Positions 25,783-36,435 of a DNA stretch of 64,000 nt are shown here, piece after piece (position 1 is the first letter of the stretch; each line of letters begins with the position of its first letter). Origin of the DNA: Nitrobium sp046350935 (GTDB lineage: Bacteria > Nitrospirota > Thermodesulfovibrionia > Thermodesulfovibrionales > Dissulfurispiraceae); contig JAXLZK010000014.1 of assembly GCA_046350935.1 (NCBI GenBank), positions 1-64,000 of the forward strand, given 5' to 3'. The notes below the pieces were generated by a model. That model did not search any database. It was given only the letters and a program-made list of their open reading frames with translations, and was not told the origin of the DNA. The translations under genes and the position numbers were made by a program.

Positions 25783-26459
25783 TGTCCGTCTTCGATGAAG
25801 AACTGCTGGACCTGAAGGCGAAAGTCTTGAAGATGGGGGCGATGGTGGAGGCCGCCGTCAGGGATTCCGTGCGCTCGCTGGTGGAAAGGGACAGGGAGCT
25901 TGCTAAAGCGGTCATCGAGAGGGACCATCAGATCAACACCCTCGATGTGGAGATCGATGAGGACGGCATCCGGCTCATTGCACTGAAGCAGCCTAAGGCG
26001 GGGGACCTTCGGTTCATCACCACCGCCATGAAGATCACCACCGATCTCGAAAGGATGGGAGACCTGGCGGTGAACATCGCCGAAAGGTCCCTGGAGCTGA
26101 GCGAAGAGCCCCTTCTGAAACCCTACATCGATATCCCCCATATGAGCCGGCTCGCCCAGGGAATGACGCGGGACGCCCTTGACGCCTTCGTGAAGAGGGA
26201 TAAGGGGCTCGCGATGGATGTGATCATGCGGGACGACGAAGTCGACGACCTGAAGCAGGAGGTGCTGAAAGAGCTCCTCTTTTTCATGGTGCAGGACCCC
26301 ACCACCGCGTCCCGGGCCATGAAGATCAGCTTCGTGGCGCAGTATCTGGAGCGCATTGCGGACCATGCCACCAATATCGCCGAAATGGTTATCTACCTCG
26401 TGGCCGGCAAGATAATACGGCACATGGGCCCGGCAGTGGACCGGGAGGAGCAGAGGTAA
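25782..26459 (+). CDS. phoU: Phosphate-signalling protein PhoU
   Basis: PhoU links Pst transporter state to the PhoR-PhoB system and restrains it when phosphate is plentiful. The 225-aa, all-helical protein shows two PhoU repeats, each with the metal-binding pattern, as ITTDLERMGDLAVNIAERS (about 86-104) and AQYLERIADHATNIAEMV (about 186-203). ATG 25782 overlaps the pstB stop (TGATG). It ends the operon, facing the NtrC-type regulator 37 nt away. No phoR or phoB gene is in view. Confidence 0.95.
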   Translation: MSVFDEELLDLKAKVLKMGAMVEAAVRDSVRSLVERDRELAKAVIERDHQINTLDVEIDEDGIRLIALKQPKAGDLRFITTAMKITTDLERMGDLAVNIAERSLELSEEPLLKPYIDIPHMSRLAQGMTRDALDAFVKRDKGLAMDVIMRDDEVDDLKQEVLKELLFFMVQDPTTASRAMKISFVAQYLERIADHATNIAEMVIYLVAGKIIRHMGPAVDREEQR

Positions 26460-26496
26460 TGCCGGAGGGCGGATGCGCGCACGGAGGAGAGCGCGG

Positions 26497-27837
26497 TCAG
26501 ATGCTGTAGTCCTTGATTTTGGTCAGCAGGGTCTTGTAATCCACCTGGAGTATCGAGGCGGCTTTCGTCTTGTTGCCCGCGGTGATCTCCAGGACCCTCC
26601 GTATCGCCTGTCTCTCCACCTTCCGCACCGCCATCGCGGATAGCTCCTTGAGGGGCAGGAGTGCGCCCGGCTCCTTTTCTTCGATAAAGAGCCCTATGTC
26701 CTCCACATTGATCACCGTGCCGCCGGAGAGGAGGACCGCTCTCCGGACCACGTTCTTCAGCTCGCGTACGTTCCCGGGCCAAGAGTGCTCCTGCAAGACC
26801 CGCAGGGCGTTGTCCGAAAGGCAGCAGCCCGGCTTGTGCAGCTCCTTGCACGCCTCGACCAGGAACTTCTGCGCCAGGAAAAGGACGTCCTCCACCCTCT
26901 CCCGGAGCGGGGGGAGCGTAATGACGAATTCGGAAAGGCGGAAGAAGAGGTCCTCCCTGAACCGCTTCTCCCTGACTGCCTGGTGCAGGTCGGAGTTGGA
27001 GGCGGCGATGAGGCGGACATTCACCTCCACCGGCCGTATGCTGCCGAGGGGGTAGATCCGCTTCTCCTCCACGGCCCGGAGCAGCTTTCCCTGGACATAG
27101 GGAGACATATTCTGCAGCTCGTCGATGAGGAGAGTGCCCCCGTCGGCGATCTCGAAAAAGCCCTTCTTTTTCTTGTCGGCCCCGGTAAAAGCGCCCTTTT
27201 CGTAGCCGAAGAGCTCGCTTTCCACCAGCGTTTCGGGGAGCGCCCCGATATCGACCATGACGAAGGGGCCGCCCACCCTCCTGCTCAGGCGGTGGATGGT
27301 CCTTGCGACGGTGGTCTTCCCTGTGCCGGTTTCCCCCTGGATGATGACGGAAAAGTCGCTGGGGGAAACCTGCTGCACCCTGTCGATGATCTCCTGGATC
27401 GCGCGGCTTGTGCCGAAAAAGCCTTCCGAGGAGACCTCCACGGCGGTATGCAGTCTTTTTATCTCTTTCACAAGGCCGGCTTGCTCGATGGCCCGCTTCA
27501 GCGTGACGAAGAGCCTTTCGAAATCGGGGGGCTTGACGATGAAGTCGTAGGCGCCCACCTTGATCGCTTCCACGGCGGTGGAGATATCGGCGTGCCCGGT
27601 GATGATGATCATGGGGACGTCGGGATCGATCTTCTTGAGCGCCAGCATTGTCTCGATCCCGTCCATATGCGGCATCTTCAGGTCGATCAGGACGGCATCG
27701 GGCCTCCCCTCGGCCATCGCCGCCATCGCCTCCCTCCCTCCGGGGGCGTCGAAGGTGCTGAAGCCGGCCCCCCGCAGCGATTCGCTGAAGCAGAACCGGA
27801 CGAAATCCTCATCATCGACAATAAGCACCGTGCTCAT
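26497..27837 (-). CDS. NtrC-type sigma-54-dependent response regulator
   Basis: A 446-aa regulator with REC domain (1-120, phospho-acceptor Asp52 in LIDLKMP), AAA+ domain (about 135-375; Walker A GETGTGKTT at 168-176, sigma-54-contacting loop GAFTGA at 215-220, Walker B GGTLLIDE) and a Fis-type helix-turn-helix near 410-446. It can therefore activate sigma-54 RNA polymerase after phosphorylation. It overlaps the upstream 111-aa gene by ATGA and is the third gene of the SspB-like operon. The partner kinase is not adjacent; the orphan kinases at 17-19 kb and 31-33 kb are candidates. Its targets are unknown. Confidence 0.92.
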   Translation of the reverse strand: MSTVLIVDDEDFVRFCFSESLRGAGFSTFDAPGGREAMAAMAEGRPDAVLIDLKMPHMDGIETMLALKKIDPDVPMIIITGHADISTAVEAIKVGAYDFIVKPPDFERLFVTLKRAIEQAGLVKEIKRLHTAVEVSSEGFFGTSRAIQEIIDRVQQVSPSDFSVIIQGETGTGKTTVARTIHRLSRRVGGPFVMVDIGALPETLVESELFGYEKGAFTGADKKKKGFFEIADGGTLLIDELQNMSPYVQGKLLRAVEEKRIYPLGSIRPVEVNVRLIAASNSDLHQAVREKRFREDLFFRLSEFVITLPPLRERVEDVLFLAQKFLVEACKELHKPGCCLSDNALRVLQEHSWPGNVRELKNVVRRAVLLSGGTVINVEDIGLFIEEKEPGALLPLKELSAMAVRKVERQAIRRVLEITAGNKTKAASILQVDYKTLLTKIKDYSI

Positions 27838-28169
27838 GGCATTGTGACGGCTATCTCATAAGTCCCTACGCCGACTTTATCGGCGATACCCTTCTGCCAG
27901 AGGAGTTCCATCGTCTTCACCTTCGCGCTCTTCGCCACCATCAGGATCAGCTTGGGGCCGGAATGCGCCATCTCGGCCCAGGCGTCCGCTTTTCCGGAGG
28001 TGACGCTGCTTTCCGTCTCCACCTCCAGGACCGCGAGGACGAGGCCATGATTGGCGAGGACCAGGTCCGGGCTTCCCCCCGCATTGGTGCGTATCTCCTT
28101 GTACTCCCGCGCCAACCTGTGTCTGAGGTGATCGACGATCAGGTCGTGCAGCAATTGCTCGTTTGCCAT
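27834..28169 (-). CDS. Small protein of unknown function, possible PD-(D/E)XK nuclease fold
   Basis: A 111-aa soluble protein. The middle reads GSPDLVLANHGLVLAVLEVETES, that is Pro-Asp, a hydrophobic strand and then Glu-x-Glu 14 to 16 residues later, resembling the PD-(D/E)XK core; the usual lysine is not obvious. KLILMVAKSAKV would be the next strand and helix. Ordinary Shine-Dalgarno (GGGGAGG). It lies between the SspB-like gene and the sigma-54 regulator, overlapping the latter by ATGA, which argues for joint function. An enzymatically dead, protein-binding version of the fold is possible. Confidence 0.55.
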   Translation of the reverse strand: MANEQLLHDLIVDHLRHRLAREYKEIRTNAGGSPDLVLANHGLVLAVLEVETESSVTSGKADAWAEMAHSGPKLILMVAKSAKVKTMELLWQKGIADKVGVGTYEIAVTMP

Positions 28170-28201
28170 GGAAATCCATCCTCCCCTTCCAAGGGTGTTC
28201 C

Positions 28202-28648
28202 CTACTTCTTTTTCTTCGTGAAATCCACCTGTATCACGTTTCTGGCGGGTTCCTGGACTTTTCCCCCGATGGCCCTCTCCCCCTCCGGCTTTATCTTCTC
28301 CTCCGATGCGGCTTCCAGCGGCTTTCGGCTCTGGAGCGTCACCACGAATTGCGCGCCCATTTCGGGAGAGTAGACGGCGGTGATATCGTTGGCCGGTATG
28401 GAACAGCGCTGGGGGGAGGTGCCGAAGACGAGCGTCACGGTGATCCCGTACTCGTCCCAGGAGAAGTTCATCTTGCTGTTGAATACGAGAATGATCCCGT
28501 TCTCCTTTTCTTCCGGAGTAAAGCCGCGGGTCCCGAGGACTACCTTGTCTGAATAGCGCACGAGGACGAATACCCTGCCGGCGGACTGCAGGAATTCATA
28601 GAAGATATGCTTTTTTAAAGCGTTCAATGTCGCGTCGGGTGCTTCCAT
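28202..28648 (-). CDS. SspB-like ClpXP adaptor protein
   Basis: A 148-aa protein. The N-terminal 100 residues fit the SspB fold: helix KKHIFYEFLQSAGRVFVLV, then IILVFNSKMNFSWDEYGITV, then FGTSPQRCSIPANDITAVYS, which parallels the SspB substrate-binding groove. A charged linker (about 107-132) leads to a short tail ending NVIQVDFTKKKK, placed where SspB has its ClpX-tethering peptide. SspB delivers ssrA-tagged and regulator proteins to ClpXP. Assignment is by pattern recall; identity to the E. coli protein is clearly low. First gene of a three-gene minus-strand unit ending in the NtrC-type regulator. Confidence 0.6.
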   Translation of the reverse strand: MEAPDATLNALKKHIFYEFLQSAGRVFVLVRYSDKVVLGTRGFTPEEKENGIILVFNSKMNFSWDEYGITVTLVFGTSPQRCSIPANDITAVYSPEMGAQFVVTLQSRKPLEAASEEKIKPEGERAIGGKVQEPARNVIQVDFTKKKK

Positions 28649-28723
28649 CCGTCCTGTTTCCGCCTGCTCGATCCCCTTTCAGGGCTGCCTTGACAAAGCC
28701 TGGAAAATAATAAAGTATAGCAT

Positions 28724-29677
28724 ATGGTATCTGATTTACGCTTAGAGAGGATGCTGCGCATTCCCCCTTTCAGGGACGCCCATGTCCACTTCCGGAAGGA
28801 AGGCATGCCGCTGCGGGAAGGGGAGCTGCAGGAGATCCCCGCTGCGTGCAGGGAAGCGGGGATTCTCTACCTGGAGGATATGGGAGAGAGGAGCGGCATC
28901 GGCCTGCGGGCAAAGGGGCTGCTCCAGCCCGATCTGCGCGTCCGGTCATCCGGGTATGCCCTCTCGCGGAAGGGCGCCTACGGCGCGTTTCTGGGGCGCG
29001 CCGTAGGGGGAGGAGCAGCGGAGCTCAGGGAGGTGGTGCGGGGGATAGCGGAGGAGGGAGCCGATTTCATAAAGGTGATCAACTCGGGAATCGTCCGTGC
29101 AGAGGGAAACAGAACCGTAACGGAAGGGGGATTTTCCGCCGGGGAGCTCCGGGCGCTCTGCGGGGCAGCGGGGGAAAGGGGGCTCCGCGTCGCCTGCCAT
29201 GCCAATTCCGATACGGCGATCCGGAGCGCCGTCCTTGCCGGGGTCTCTTCCATAGAGCATGGTTTTTTCGTATCCGAAGAGACCCTCCACCTGATGCGGG
29301 AGAGGGGGGTGGCGTGGACACCCACCGTCATCGCCCTTTTGGGCATCGCCCCCCTTTTCTCCCCTGCTGAAAGGCACGCTCTCGAAGGCGTGGTGGAGGA
29401 GCATCTCCGCTCTCTCGCCTTTGCCGCTTCGCTTGGGGTAACGCTGCGCATCGGGACGGACAGCGGCTCCCGCTGCATCCGCTACGGAGAGTCTTTTTTC
29501 GACGAGATGCGGTTGTTCGGGAAAGCGGGGCTTTCCCGGGAACAGATTCTCGCCGCTGCCTGCGTGGACAGGGAGGAGGCGGGTGAGGGGAATTATCTCC
29601 TGGTGCGGGAGGATTTTATCGAGACGCGCCGCGTCGAGGCGGTGTTCCGGGAGGGGAAGCGGATCGCGCCCGGTTAG
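28724..29677 (+). CDS. Amidohydrolase-superfamily metal-dependent hydrolase
   Basis: A 317-aa TIM-barrel amidohydrolase. Metal-binding residues are visible: His20-x-His22 (DAHVH), Lys117 in DFIKVINSG (position of a carboxylated lysine or simple ligand), His159 in CHANSD, His179 in EHGFF and Asp246 in GTDSG. The substrate is not predictable; imidazolonepropionase- and dipeptidase-like enzymes share this pattern. A perfect TTGACA at 28690-28695 and a TATA at 28716-28719 lie just before ATG 28724; ATG 28751 is an alternative start. The C-terminus is compact, without the usual small beta domain. Confidence 0.75.
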   Translation: MVSDLRLERMLRIPPFRDAHVHFRKEGMPLREGELQEIPAACREAGILYLEDMGERSGIGLRAKGLLQPDLRVRSSGYALSRKGAYGAFLGRAVGGGAAELREVVRGIAEEGADFIKVINSGIVRAEGNRTVTEGGFSAGELRALCGAAGERGLRVACHANSDTAIRSAVLAGVSSIEHGFFVSEETLHLMRERGVAWTPTVIALLGIAPLFSPAERHALEGVVEEHLRSLAFAASLGVTLRIGTDSGSRCIRYGESFFDEMRLFGKAGLSREQILAAACVDREEAGEGNYLLVREDFIETRRVEAVFREGKRIAPG

Positions 29678-29710
29678 GAATCAGGCAGACCCTTCTGAAT
29701 AGGTATCATC

Positions 29711-29850
29711 TGGTGTGGGGCGAGGGGATACCCCCTGCCCCCCACACTCCGCTTCAGAATCCGTCACCCCGGCGAAAGCCGGGGTCCAGTTCCTTTTGAA
29801 AGGACTGTGGATCCCGGCTCAGAGGTCCTGCCGGAATGACGAAAGAGACA
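29711..29850 (+). repeat. Dispersed composite repeat, copy B (short)
   Basis: Begins TGGTGTGGGGCGAGGGG like copy A but lacks the central part. It holds a full palindromic core at 29763-29840, from GTCACCCCGGCGAAAGCC to GCCGGAATGAC. Located between the amidohydrolase and lgt stops, which converge here. Confidence 0.8.
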
Positions 29851-29875
29851 CACGACTGCCCGGGCGCCCGGCGTT

Positions 29876-30697
29876 CTATGCGGCTTTCTTCCGGTAGAGG
29901 AAGAGCAGCACCCCTGCTAGGACCATCAGCCCGCTCAGCACCTGCCCCATGGTGAGGAAGCCCAGGACGAACCCGAGCTGGCTGTCCGGCTCGCGGAAGA
30001 ACTCCACGAAGAAGCGGAAGCAGCCGTAGAGGATGATGAAGAGCGCGGTGAGGACCCCCCGCTTCAGGCCTTTTCCCTTCACCGTCCAGAGGACGGCGAA
30101 GAGCACCACCCCCTCCAGGAGAAACTCATAGAGCGGGGAGGGATGGCGGGGCAGCGGCCCCCCCCCGGGAAAGACCATCGCCCACGGCACACCGGAGGGC
30201 CTGCCGTACAGCTCCGCATTGATGAAATTCCCGATCCTGCCGAGGCCGATCCCGATGGGGGCGGTGGCGATCACCAGGTCGGCGGCATCCCAGAAGTCTA
30301 CTTTGAAATGTCTGCAGAAAAGCAGGCCCGCGATGACGCTCCCGATGAACCCTCCATGAAAGGACATGCCTCCGTGCCAGACCGCGAAGACCTCGAGGGG
30401 ATGACGAAGGTAGTAGGAAAAATTATAGAAGAGCGCATAGCCCAGCCGTGCGCCCAGGAGCAGGCCGATGATCAGGTAGGTATAGAGGGTGTCCGCTTCC
30501 GCAAGACGGAGCGTGCGAACGTCGGTGCCGGCCGCGCTCCCTGATTTTCCGGCCCCTGTCTTCCCGCGCTCCTTTATCTGCCTCCGCACCAGGAGGTACG
30601 AGGAAGCGAACCCGAGAAGGTACATCATCCCGTACCACCGGACGGCGAGCGGCCCTACCCGCACGATTTCGGGGTTGACGGCTGGATACTCGATCAA
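29876..30697 (-). CDS. lgt: Prolipoprotein diacylglyceryl transferase
   Basis: Lgt attaches diacylglycerol from phosphatidylglycerol to the lipobox cysteine of prolipoproteins at the inner membrane. The 273-aa protein has about seven membrane segments, the HGGMSFHGGFIG motif and the Lgt signature GRIGNFINAELYGRPS. The start is TTG 30697 with GAGGAGG upstream; MIEYPAVNPEIVRVGPLAVRWYG matches the usual N-terminus. A soluble insertion between helices (about 38-55, Gly/Ser/Ala-rich) is longer than in E. coli. The promoter TATAAT lies in the shared divergent region with the hybrid kinase. Confidence 0.95.
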   Translation of the reverse strand: MIEYPAVNPEIVRVGPLAVRWYGMMYLLGFASSYLLVRRQIKERGKTGAGKSGSAAGTDVRTLRLAEADTLYTYLIIGLLLGARLGYALFYNFSYYLRHPLEVFAVWHGGMSFHGGFIGSVIAGLLFCRHFKVDFWDAADLVIATAPIGIGLGRIGNFINAELYGRPSGVPWAMVFPGGGPLPRHPSPLYEFLLEGVVLFAVLWTVKGKGLKRGVLTALFIILYGCFRFFVEFFREPDSQLGFVLGFLTMGQVLSGLMVLAGVLLFLYRKKAA

Positions 30698-30889
30698 CGG
30701 AAGCCTCCTCTGCGCATATCTTTTTATTATACTCTAGTCATGAAAATTCTTGCCTTCCTCCGGGCACCGCCGTATTCTATAGGGAGGACAGGGAAAGAAG
30801 CCTCACGACGGCCTGCTCCAGGGTGCTTTTGGTGTATAATACTACCACGCGGAACGACAGGTACGGCCCTGTACGATGAAAAGAATACG

Positions 30890-33388
30890 ATGAAAAGAAA
30901 AGTAAGAGGCAACGGTATCGGACATCTCACCCCGCTCAAGATCACGGTCATTTACGTGCTTGCAGGGGGTGTGTGGATCCTCTTTTCCGACGCCCTCCTT
31001 GCCGTGCTGCTGAAAAGCTCCGTTGCCATCACCTCCCTCCAGATCCTCAAGGGATTGTCCTTCGTTTCCGTGACGGCCTTGCTGCTCTACGCCCTCTTGA
31101 AAAGGGGGCTCTCCTCCATCGAGCGCTCTTCCCGCCTCCACCAGGAATCCGAGAGACGGTTCCACCTTCTCATCGAGACGGCAAATGACGCCATCGTCGT
31201 GGCGGAAGCGGAGACGGGAATCATCCTGAATGCCAACACAAAAGCCGGCCAGTTGTGCGGCAGAACGACAGAGGAGCTGATCGGAACGGACCTCCTGCAG
31301 CTTCACCCCGAAGGCGACCGGGAGAGATGCCGGAAGATCTATCTCGACCATGCGGGGCAGGACCGGGCTTATTCCGAGTCCCTGTTTGTCTGCAACTGCC
31401 TGGGGCAGGTGATCCCGGTGGAGCTGAGCGCCACGGTCATGGAGTACGAGGGCAAGCGCATCATCCAGTGCGTCTACCATGACATCACCCGGCGCAGGGC
31501 TATGGAGGAAAAGCTCAGGGAGACCCTGGAGGAGCACGAAATCATCCTCGAAAACGCCCTGGTGGGCATTGCGTTTGCCCGGAACAGGATCGTGGAGAGG
31601 GGCAACCGGAAGTGTGAAGAGATCTTCGGCTACTCCAGGGGAGAGGTAATCGGGCGGAGCACGGAACTCCTGTATCCTTCCCGGGAGGATTTCGAGCGGC
31701 ACGGGCGCGAAATCCAGAGCCGCCTTTCCACCGGGGAGCACTATGCCGGAGAAGTGCTTCTGCGGAGGAAGGACCGGTCCCTTTTTTGGTGCAGCCTCTT
31801 CGGGCAGGCCCTCGACTCCTCCGATCTCTCGAAGGGCATCATCTGGATTATCGAGGACGTCACCGTCCGGAAACAGGCGGAGGAGGCGCTGCGGGCCTCG
31901 CAGGAATATGCCCGCAATATCATCGAAAGCTCTCTCGATATGATCATCGCAGTGGACAACGACCGCGCCGTTACGGAATTCAACCGCGCCGCCTGCGAGG
32001 CCTTCGGGTATACGCGGGAGGAAATTCTCGGAAAGCATGTGGATGTCCTCTATGTCGACCCGGATACGGGAAAGGAGCTGCACCATTCCGTCATGAGGAA
32101 CGGCAGGTGCATCCGGGAAGTCCTCAACCGGCGAAAAAACGGCGAAGCTTTCCCGAGCTTTCTTTCCGCCTCCGTCCTCCATAATGCGGAGAACGCAACA
32201 GTGGGGGTGATGGGAGTCTCCCGCGACATCACCGAACGTAAACGCGTGGAAGAGGAGCTGCTCAGGGCGCGAAAGCTCGACTCCCTCGGGGTCCTCGCCG
32301 GGGGGATCGCGCACGACTTCAACAACATTCTTACCGCCGTCATGGGGAACATTTCCCTTGCGCTGCTCAGCGGGAGCGGAGACTCCGAAGTAGGGAAAAG
32401 GCTTGCCGACGCGGAAAGCGCCTGCCTGAGGGCGAAGGAGCTGACCGGCAAGCTGCTCACCTTCTCGCGGGGGGGAGCCCCGGTCATGAGGACTGCATCC
32501 ATCGCCGAGCTGATCAAGGAATTGGTGCGTTTCGCCCTGGTGGGGTCCAACGTCCGCTACCGGTTCTCCATCCCCGACGACCTCTGGCCCGTGGAGATCG
32601 ATGCAGAGCAGATGAGTCAGGTCGTCCATAACCTGCTCATCAACGCGGTCGAGGCGATGCCCGAAGGCGGCACCATAACGGTTGCCGCCGAAAATCTTCC
32701 TTCCGGCGCGCCTGCCGTTCCGGTGTCCGGCGAGGGGAAATATGTGAAGCTGTCTGTCAGCGACCAGGGGCACGGCATCCCGGCGGAGCATCTCCAGGGC
32801 ATCTTCGACCCCTACTTCACCACGAAGCAGCACGGAAGCGGGCTGGGCCTCGCCGTCTGCTATTCGATCATAAAGAGACATCGCGGCGCCATTACCGTGG
32901 AGTCCGAGCCGGGCAGGGGCGCGACCTTCCATCTTCATCTCCCCGCCCCCGCTGTCGACGTTTCTTCCCCGAAGAGCGGGGGTGAGGGCACCGCGCTGCG
33001 GCAGGGAAAGATCCTGGTGATGGACGACGAGGAGGCGATCCGGGAGGTTGCCTGCTCCATCCTGCAGAGCATGGGATACATGGTGGAGGCGGCCGGGGAG
33101 GGTGCGGCAGCCATCGATTTGTACCGGAATGCGCAGGCTGAGGGGAGTCCCTTCGATGTGGTGATCATGGATCTGACTATCCCCGGGGCCATGGGGGGAA
33201 AGGAGGCCATACAGAAGCTTCGCGCGATCGATCCGCACGTGAAGGCGATCGTCTCGAGCGGATATTCCCACGATCCCGTTATGGCGCAGTACCGGGAGCA
33301 TGGCTTCCGGGACGTTATTCTCAAGCCGTATACGGCGAAGGAGCTGAGCGAAACAGTGCACAGGGTGGTGCGCGATGTTCCCGTTTAA
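30890..33388 (+). CDS. Membrane-bound hybrid histidine kinase (three PAS, HisKA, HATPase, REC)
   Basis: An 832-aa kinase. Two membrane helices (about 17-37 and 47-67) form a hairpin with almost no periplasmic part. Three PAS domains follow (about 85-200, 205-325, 330-450), then HisKA with His475 in GGIAHDFNNIL, HATPase with DQGHGIP and GSGLGL, and a C-terminal receiver with Asp761 in VIMDLTIPG. Signals are therefore likely intracellular. ATG 30890 was chosen because the domain-bearing part starts there; TATAAT at 30835-30840 precedes it. The last codons overlap the rhomboid gene. No separate output regulator is adjacent; the NtrC-type regulator 4 kb upstream is one candidate partner. Confidence 0.88.
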   Translation: MKRKVRGNGIGHLTPLKITVIYVLAGGVWILFSDALLAVLLKSSVAITSLQILKGLSFVSVTALLLYALLKRGLSSIERSSRLHQESERRFHLLIETANDAIVVAEAETGIILNANTKAGQLCGRTTEELIGTDLLQLHPEGDRERCRKIYLDHAGQDRAYSESLFVCNCLGQVIPVELSATVMEYEGKRIIQCVYHDITRRRAMEEKLRETLEEHEIILENALVGIAFARNRIVERGNRKCEEIFGYSRGEVIGRSTELLYPSREDFERHGREIQSRLSTGEHYAGEVLLRRKDRSLFWCSLFGQALDSSDLSKGIIWIIEDVTVRKQAEEALRASQEYARNIIESSLDMIIAVDNDRAVTEFNRAACEAFGYTREEILGKHVDVLYVDPDTGKELHHSVMRNGRCIREVLNRRKNGEAFPSFLSASVLHNAENATVGVMGVSRDITERKRVEEELLRARKLDSLGVLAGGIAHDFNNILTAVMGNISLALLSGSGDSEVGKRLADAESACLRAKELTGKLLTFSRGGAPVMRTASIAELIKELVRFALVGSNVRYRFSIPDDLWPVEIDAEQMSQVVHNLLINAVEAMPEGGTITVAAENLPSGAPAVPVSGEGKYVKLSVSDQGHGIPAEHLQGIFDPYFTTKQHGSGLGLAVCYSIIKRHRGAITVESEPGRGATFHLHLPAPAVDVSSPKSGGEGTALRQGKILVMDDEEAIREVACSILQSMGYMVEAAGEGAAAIDLYRNAQAEGSPFDVVIMDLTIPGAMGGKEAIQKLRAIDPHVKAIVSSGYSHDPVMAQYREHGFRDVILKPYTAKELSETVHRVVRDVPV

Positions 33389-34052
33389 GGACGACAATCC
33401 CACCTCGACCACTCCTTTCGTCACCGTCGGACTGATCCTGCTGAATGTCCTCGTCTTCCTCTGGGAGCTTCTGTCGCCGCAGGGCGCCGATGAGATCGCC
33501 CTTTTCTACGGCGCGATCCCTTCCAACCTGATGTCCTTCGGGAGCGTGCATCCGCAGCCCGTTTCTCCTGCCGTGAGTATCCTTACTTCCATGTTCCTCC
33601 ACGGGGGGATCCTCCATGTCGCCGGAAATATGCTCTATCTCTGGATTTTCGGCGACAATATCGAGGACTCCCTGGGACATCTCAAGTTCCTGCTTTTTTA
33701 CCTCTTCTCGGGCGCTGCCGCCGCCTACTCCCATGCCGCGACCAACGCCGGCTCCGTCATCCCCATGATCGGGGCGAGCGGCGCCATCTCGGGAATTTTA
33801 GGCGCGTACCTCCTCCTCTTCCCCCGTGCGCGGGTCCATACCCTCGTTATTTTCGGCTTTTTCTGGCAGGTTGTCAGAATCCCCGCGGTGGTGGTCATCC
33901 TCTTCTGGGTGGTGATCCAGCTTGTCAGCGGGCTCGCCACCAAGTCAGCGCAGCAGGGCGGCGTGGCATGGTTTGCCCATCTGGGCGGCTTCCTGGCAGG
34001 GGTGCTTACGATCAAGCTGTGGATGCCTGCGCGGAAAAAGCTCAGAGGGTAG
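33375..34052 (+). CDS. Rhomboid-family intramembrane serine protease
   Basis: A 225-aa polytopic membrane protein with six helices. The catalytic dyad is Ser135 in GASGAISG and His202 in WFAHLGGF; the HGGILHVAGNMLYLWIFG segment with conserved His and Asn lies before it. Rhomboids cut helices of membrane substrates. Substrate unknown. It overlaps the hybrid kinase by 14 nt and is probably co-transcribed, which hints at regulated proteolysis linked to signalling, but this is inference. Confidence 0.93.
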   Translation: MFPFKDDNPTSTTPFVTVGLILLNVLVFLWELLSPQGADEIALFYGAIPSNLMSFGSVHPQPVSPAVSILTSMFLHGGILHVAGNMLYLWIFGDNIEDSLGHLKFLLFYLFSGAAAAYSHAATNAGSVIPMIGASGAISGILGAYLLLFPRARVHTLVIFGFFWQVVRIPAVVVILFWVVIQLVSGLATKSAQQGGVAWFAHLGGFLAGVLTIKLWMPARKKLRG

Positions 34053-34231
34053 CAGGGGAGAAGGAGACCCTTCACCCAGCGGGTATGCCGGTGCAACGGC
34101 CTCGTGCGGGGCGGACGGAGCGAAAAGTGAGCGGAAAAGCAGGTATGTTGCAATTTCATTAAAAAACTGCAAAAATTGATAAAAACATCAGATAACCAGC
34201 AATAATCTTCTATATTCCTCCCGGGAAGCCC

Positions 34232-34261
34232 TTGATTAGGATATCGGTTTCACGGTATATT
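34232..34261 (+). promoter_or_regulatory. Sigma-70-type promoter of groESL
   Basis: TTGATT (34232-34237) and TATATT (34256-34261) with an 18-bp spacer. The CIRCE operator begins within the -10. Confidence 0.75.
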
Positions 34262-34286
34262 AGCACTCATCAGCAGTGAGTGCTAA
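34260..34286 (+). promoter_or_regulatory. CIRCE operator (HrcA binding site)
   Basis: Perfect match to the consensus TTAGCACTC-N9-GAGTGCTAA, overlapping the promoter and transcription start of groESL. It predicts HrcA repression relieved on heat shock. hrcA is not in the window. Confidence 0.97.
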
Positions 34287-34367
34287 TAAGTTTTTCAGGC
34301 AACCACTCAGCCAGGAGCCGGAAAACGGCGGAGAGCTGGAGATTACTATTCAACAAGGAGGAAAGCG

Positions 34368-34631
34368 ATGAAGATCAAACCGCTCAAGGACAGGGTAGTG
34401 GTGAAGTACTCGGATGAGGAGCTGGAAAAGACGGCGGGAGGGATTTACGTTCCCGACGTGGCGAAGGAGAAGCCCCAGAAGGGCATTGTCGACGCGGTGG
34501 GCTCGGAAGTGCAGGAGGTAAAGGCAGGGGATACGGTACTTTTTGACAAATACTCCGGCTCGAAGATCAAGATCGACAATACGGAGTATCTCATTGTGAA
34601 AGAAGAAGATCTTTTGGGAATCATTGCATAA
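34368..34631 (+). CDS. groES: Co-chaperonin GroES
   Basis: The 87-aa lid of the GroEL chamber. MKIKPLKDRVVVKY start, the mobile loop with ELEKTAGGIYVPD (about 17-29), and the C-terminal EYLIVKEEDLLGII are standard. Shine-Dalgarno AAGGAGG. Transcribed with groEL under the CIRCE operator. Confidence 0.97.
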   Translation: MKIKPLKDRVVVKYSDEELEKTAGGIYVPDVAKEKPQKGIVDAVGSEVQEVKAGDTVLFDKYSGSKIKIDNTEYLIVKEEDLLGIIA

Positions 34632-34651
34632 GGAAAGGAGGAAGAACGAAT

Positions 34652-36286
<1,635 letters not shown>

Positions 36287-36315
36287 AACCGAAACTCTCT
36301 GGTGCGTATACGCTG

Positions 36316-36350
36316 AAAAGGGGCGGTCCGGAAATGGATCGCCCCTTTTG
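36316..36350 (+). terminator. Rho-independent terminator of groESL
   Basis: AAAAGGGGCGGTCC pairs with GGATCGCCCCTTTT (one G-U pair) around a short loop and ends in U residues, 30 nt after the groEL stop. Confidence 0.9.
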
Positions 36351-36435
36351 TATCGGTAAGGTGAAATTGTAGTGTGCGCTCCCTATCTGGTATCATTAAA
36401 AAAACAGCCTGCTGCTCCATGACAGCCTGAATCCC

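Noticed and set aside
30842..33424. Long open frame antisense to the hybrid kinase (about 860 codons)
   Set aside because: Same GC-bias effect; the plus strand has clear PAS, HisKA, HATPase and receiver domains.
34053..34231. Small genes between the rhomboid protease and groES
   Set aside because: The open frames overlap, have no ribosome site, and the AT-rich part belongs to the groES promoter region.
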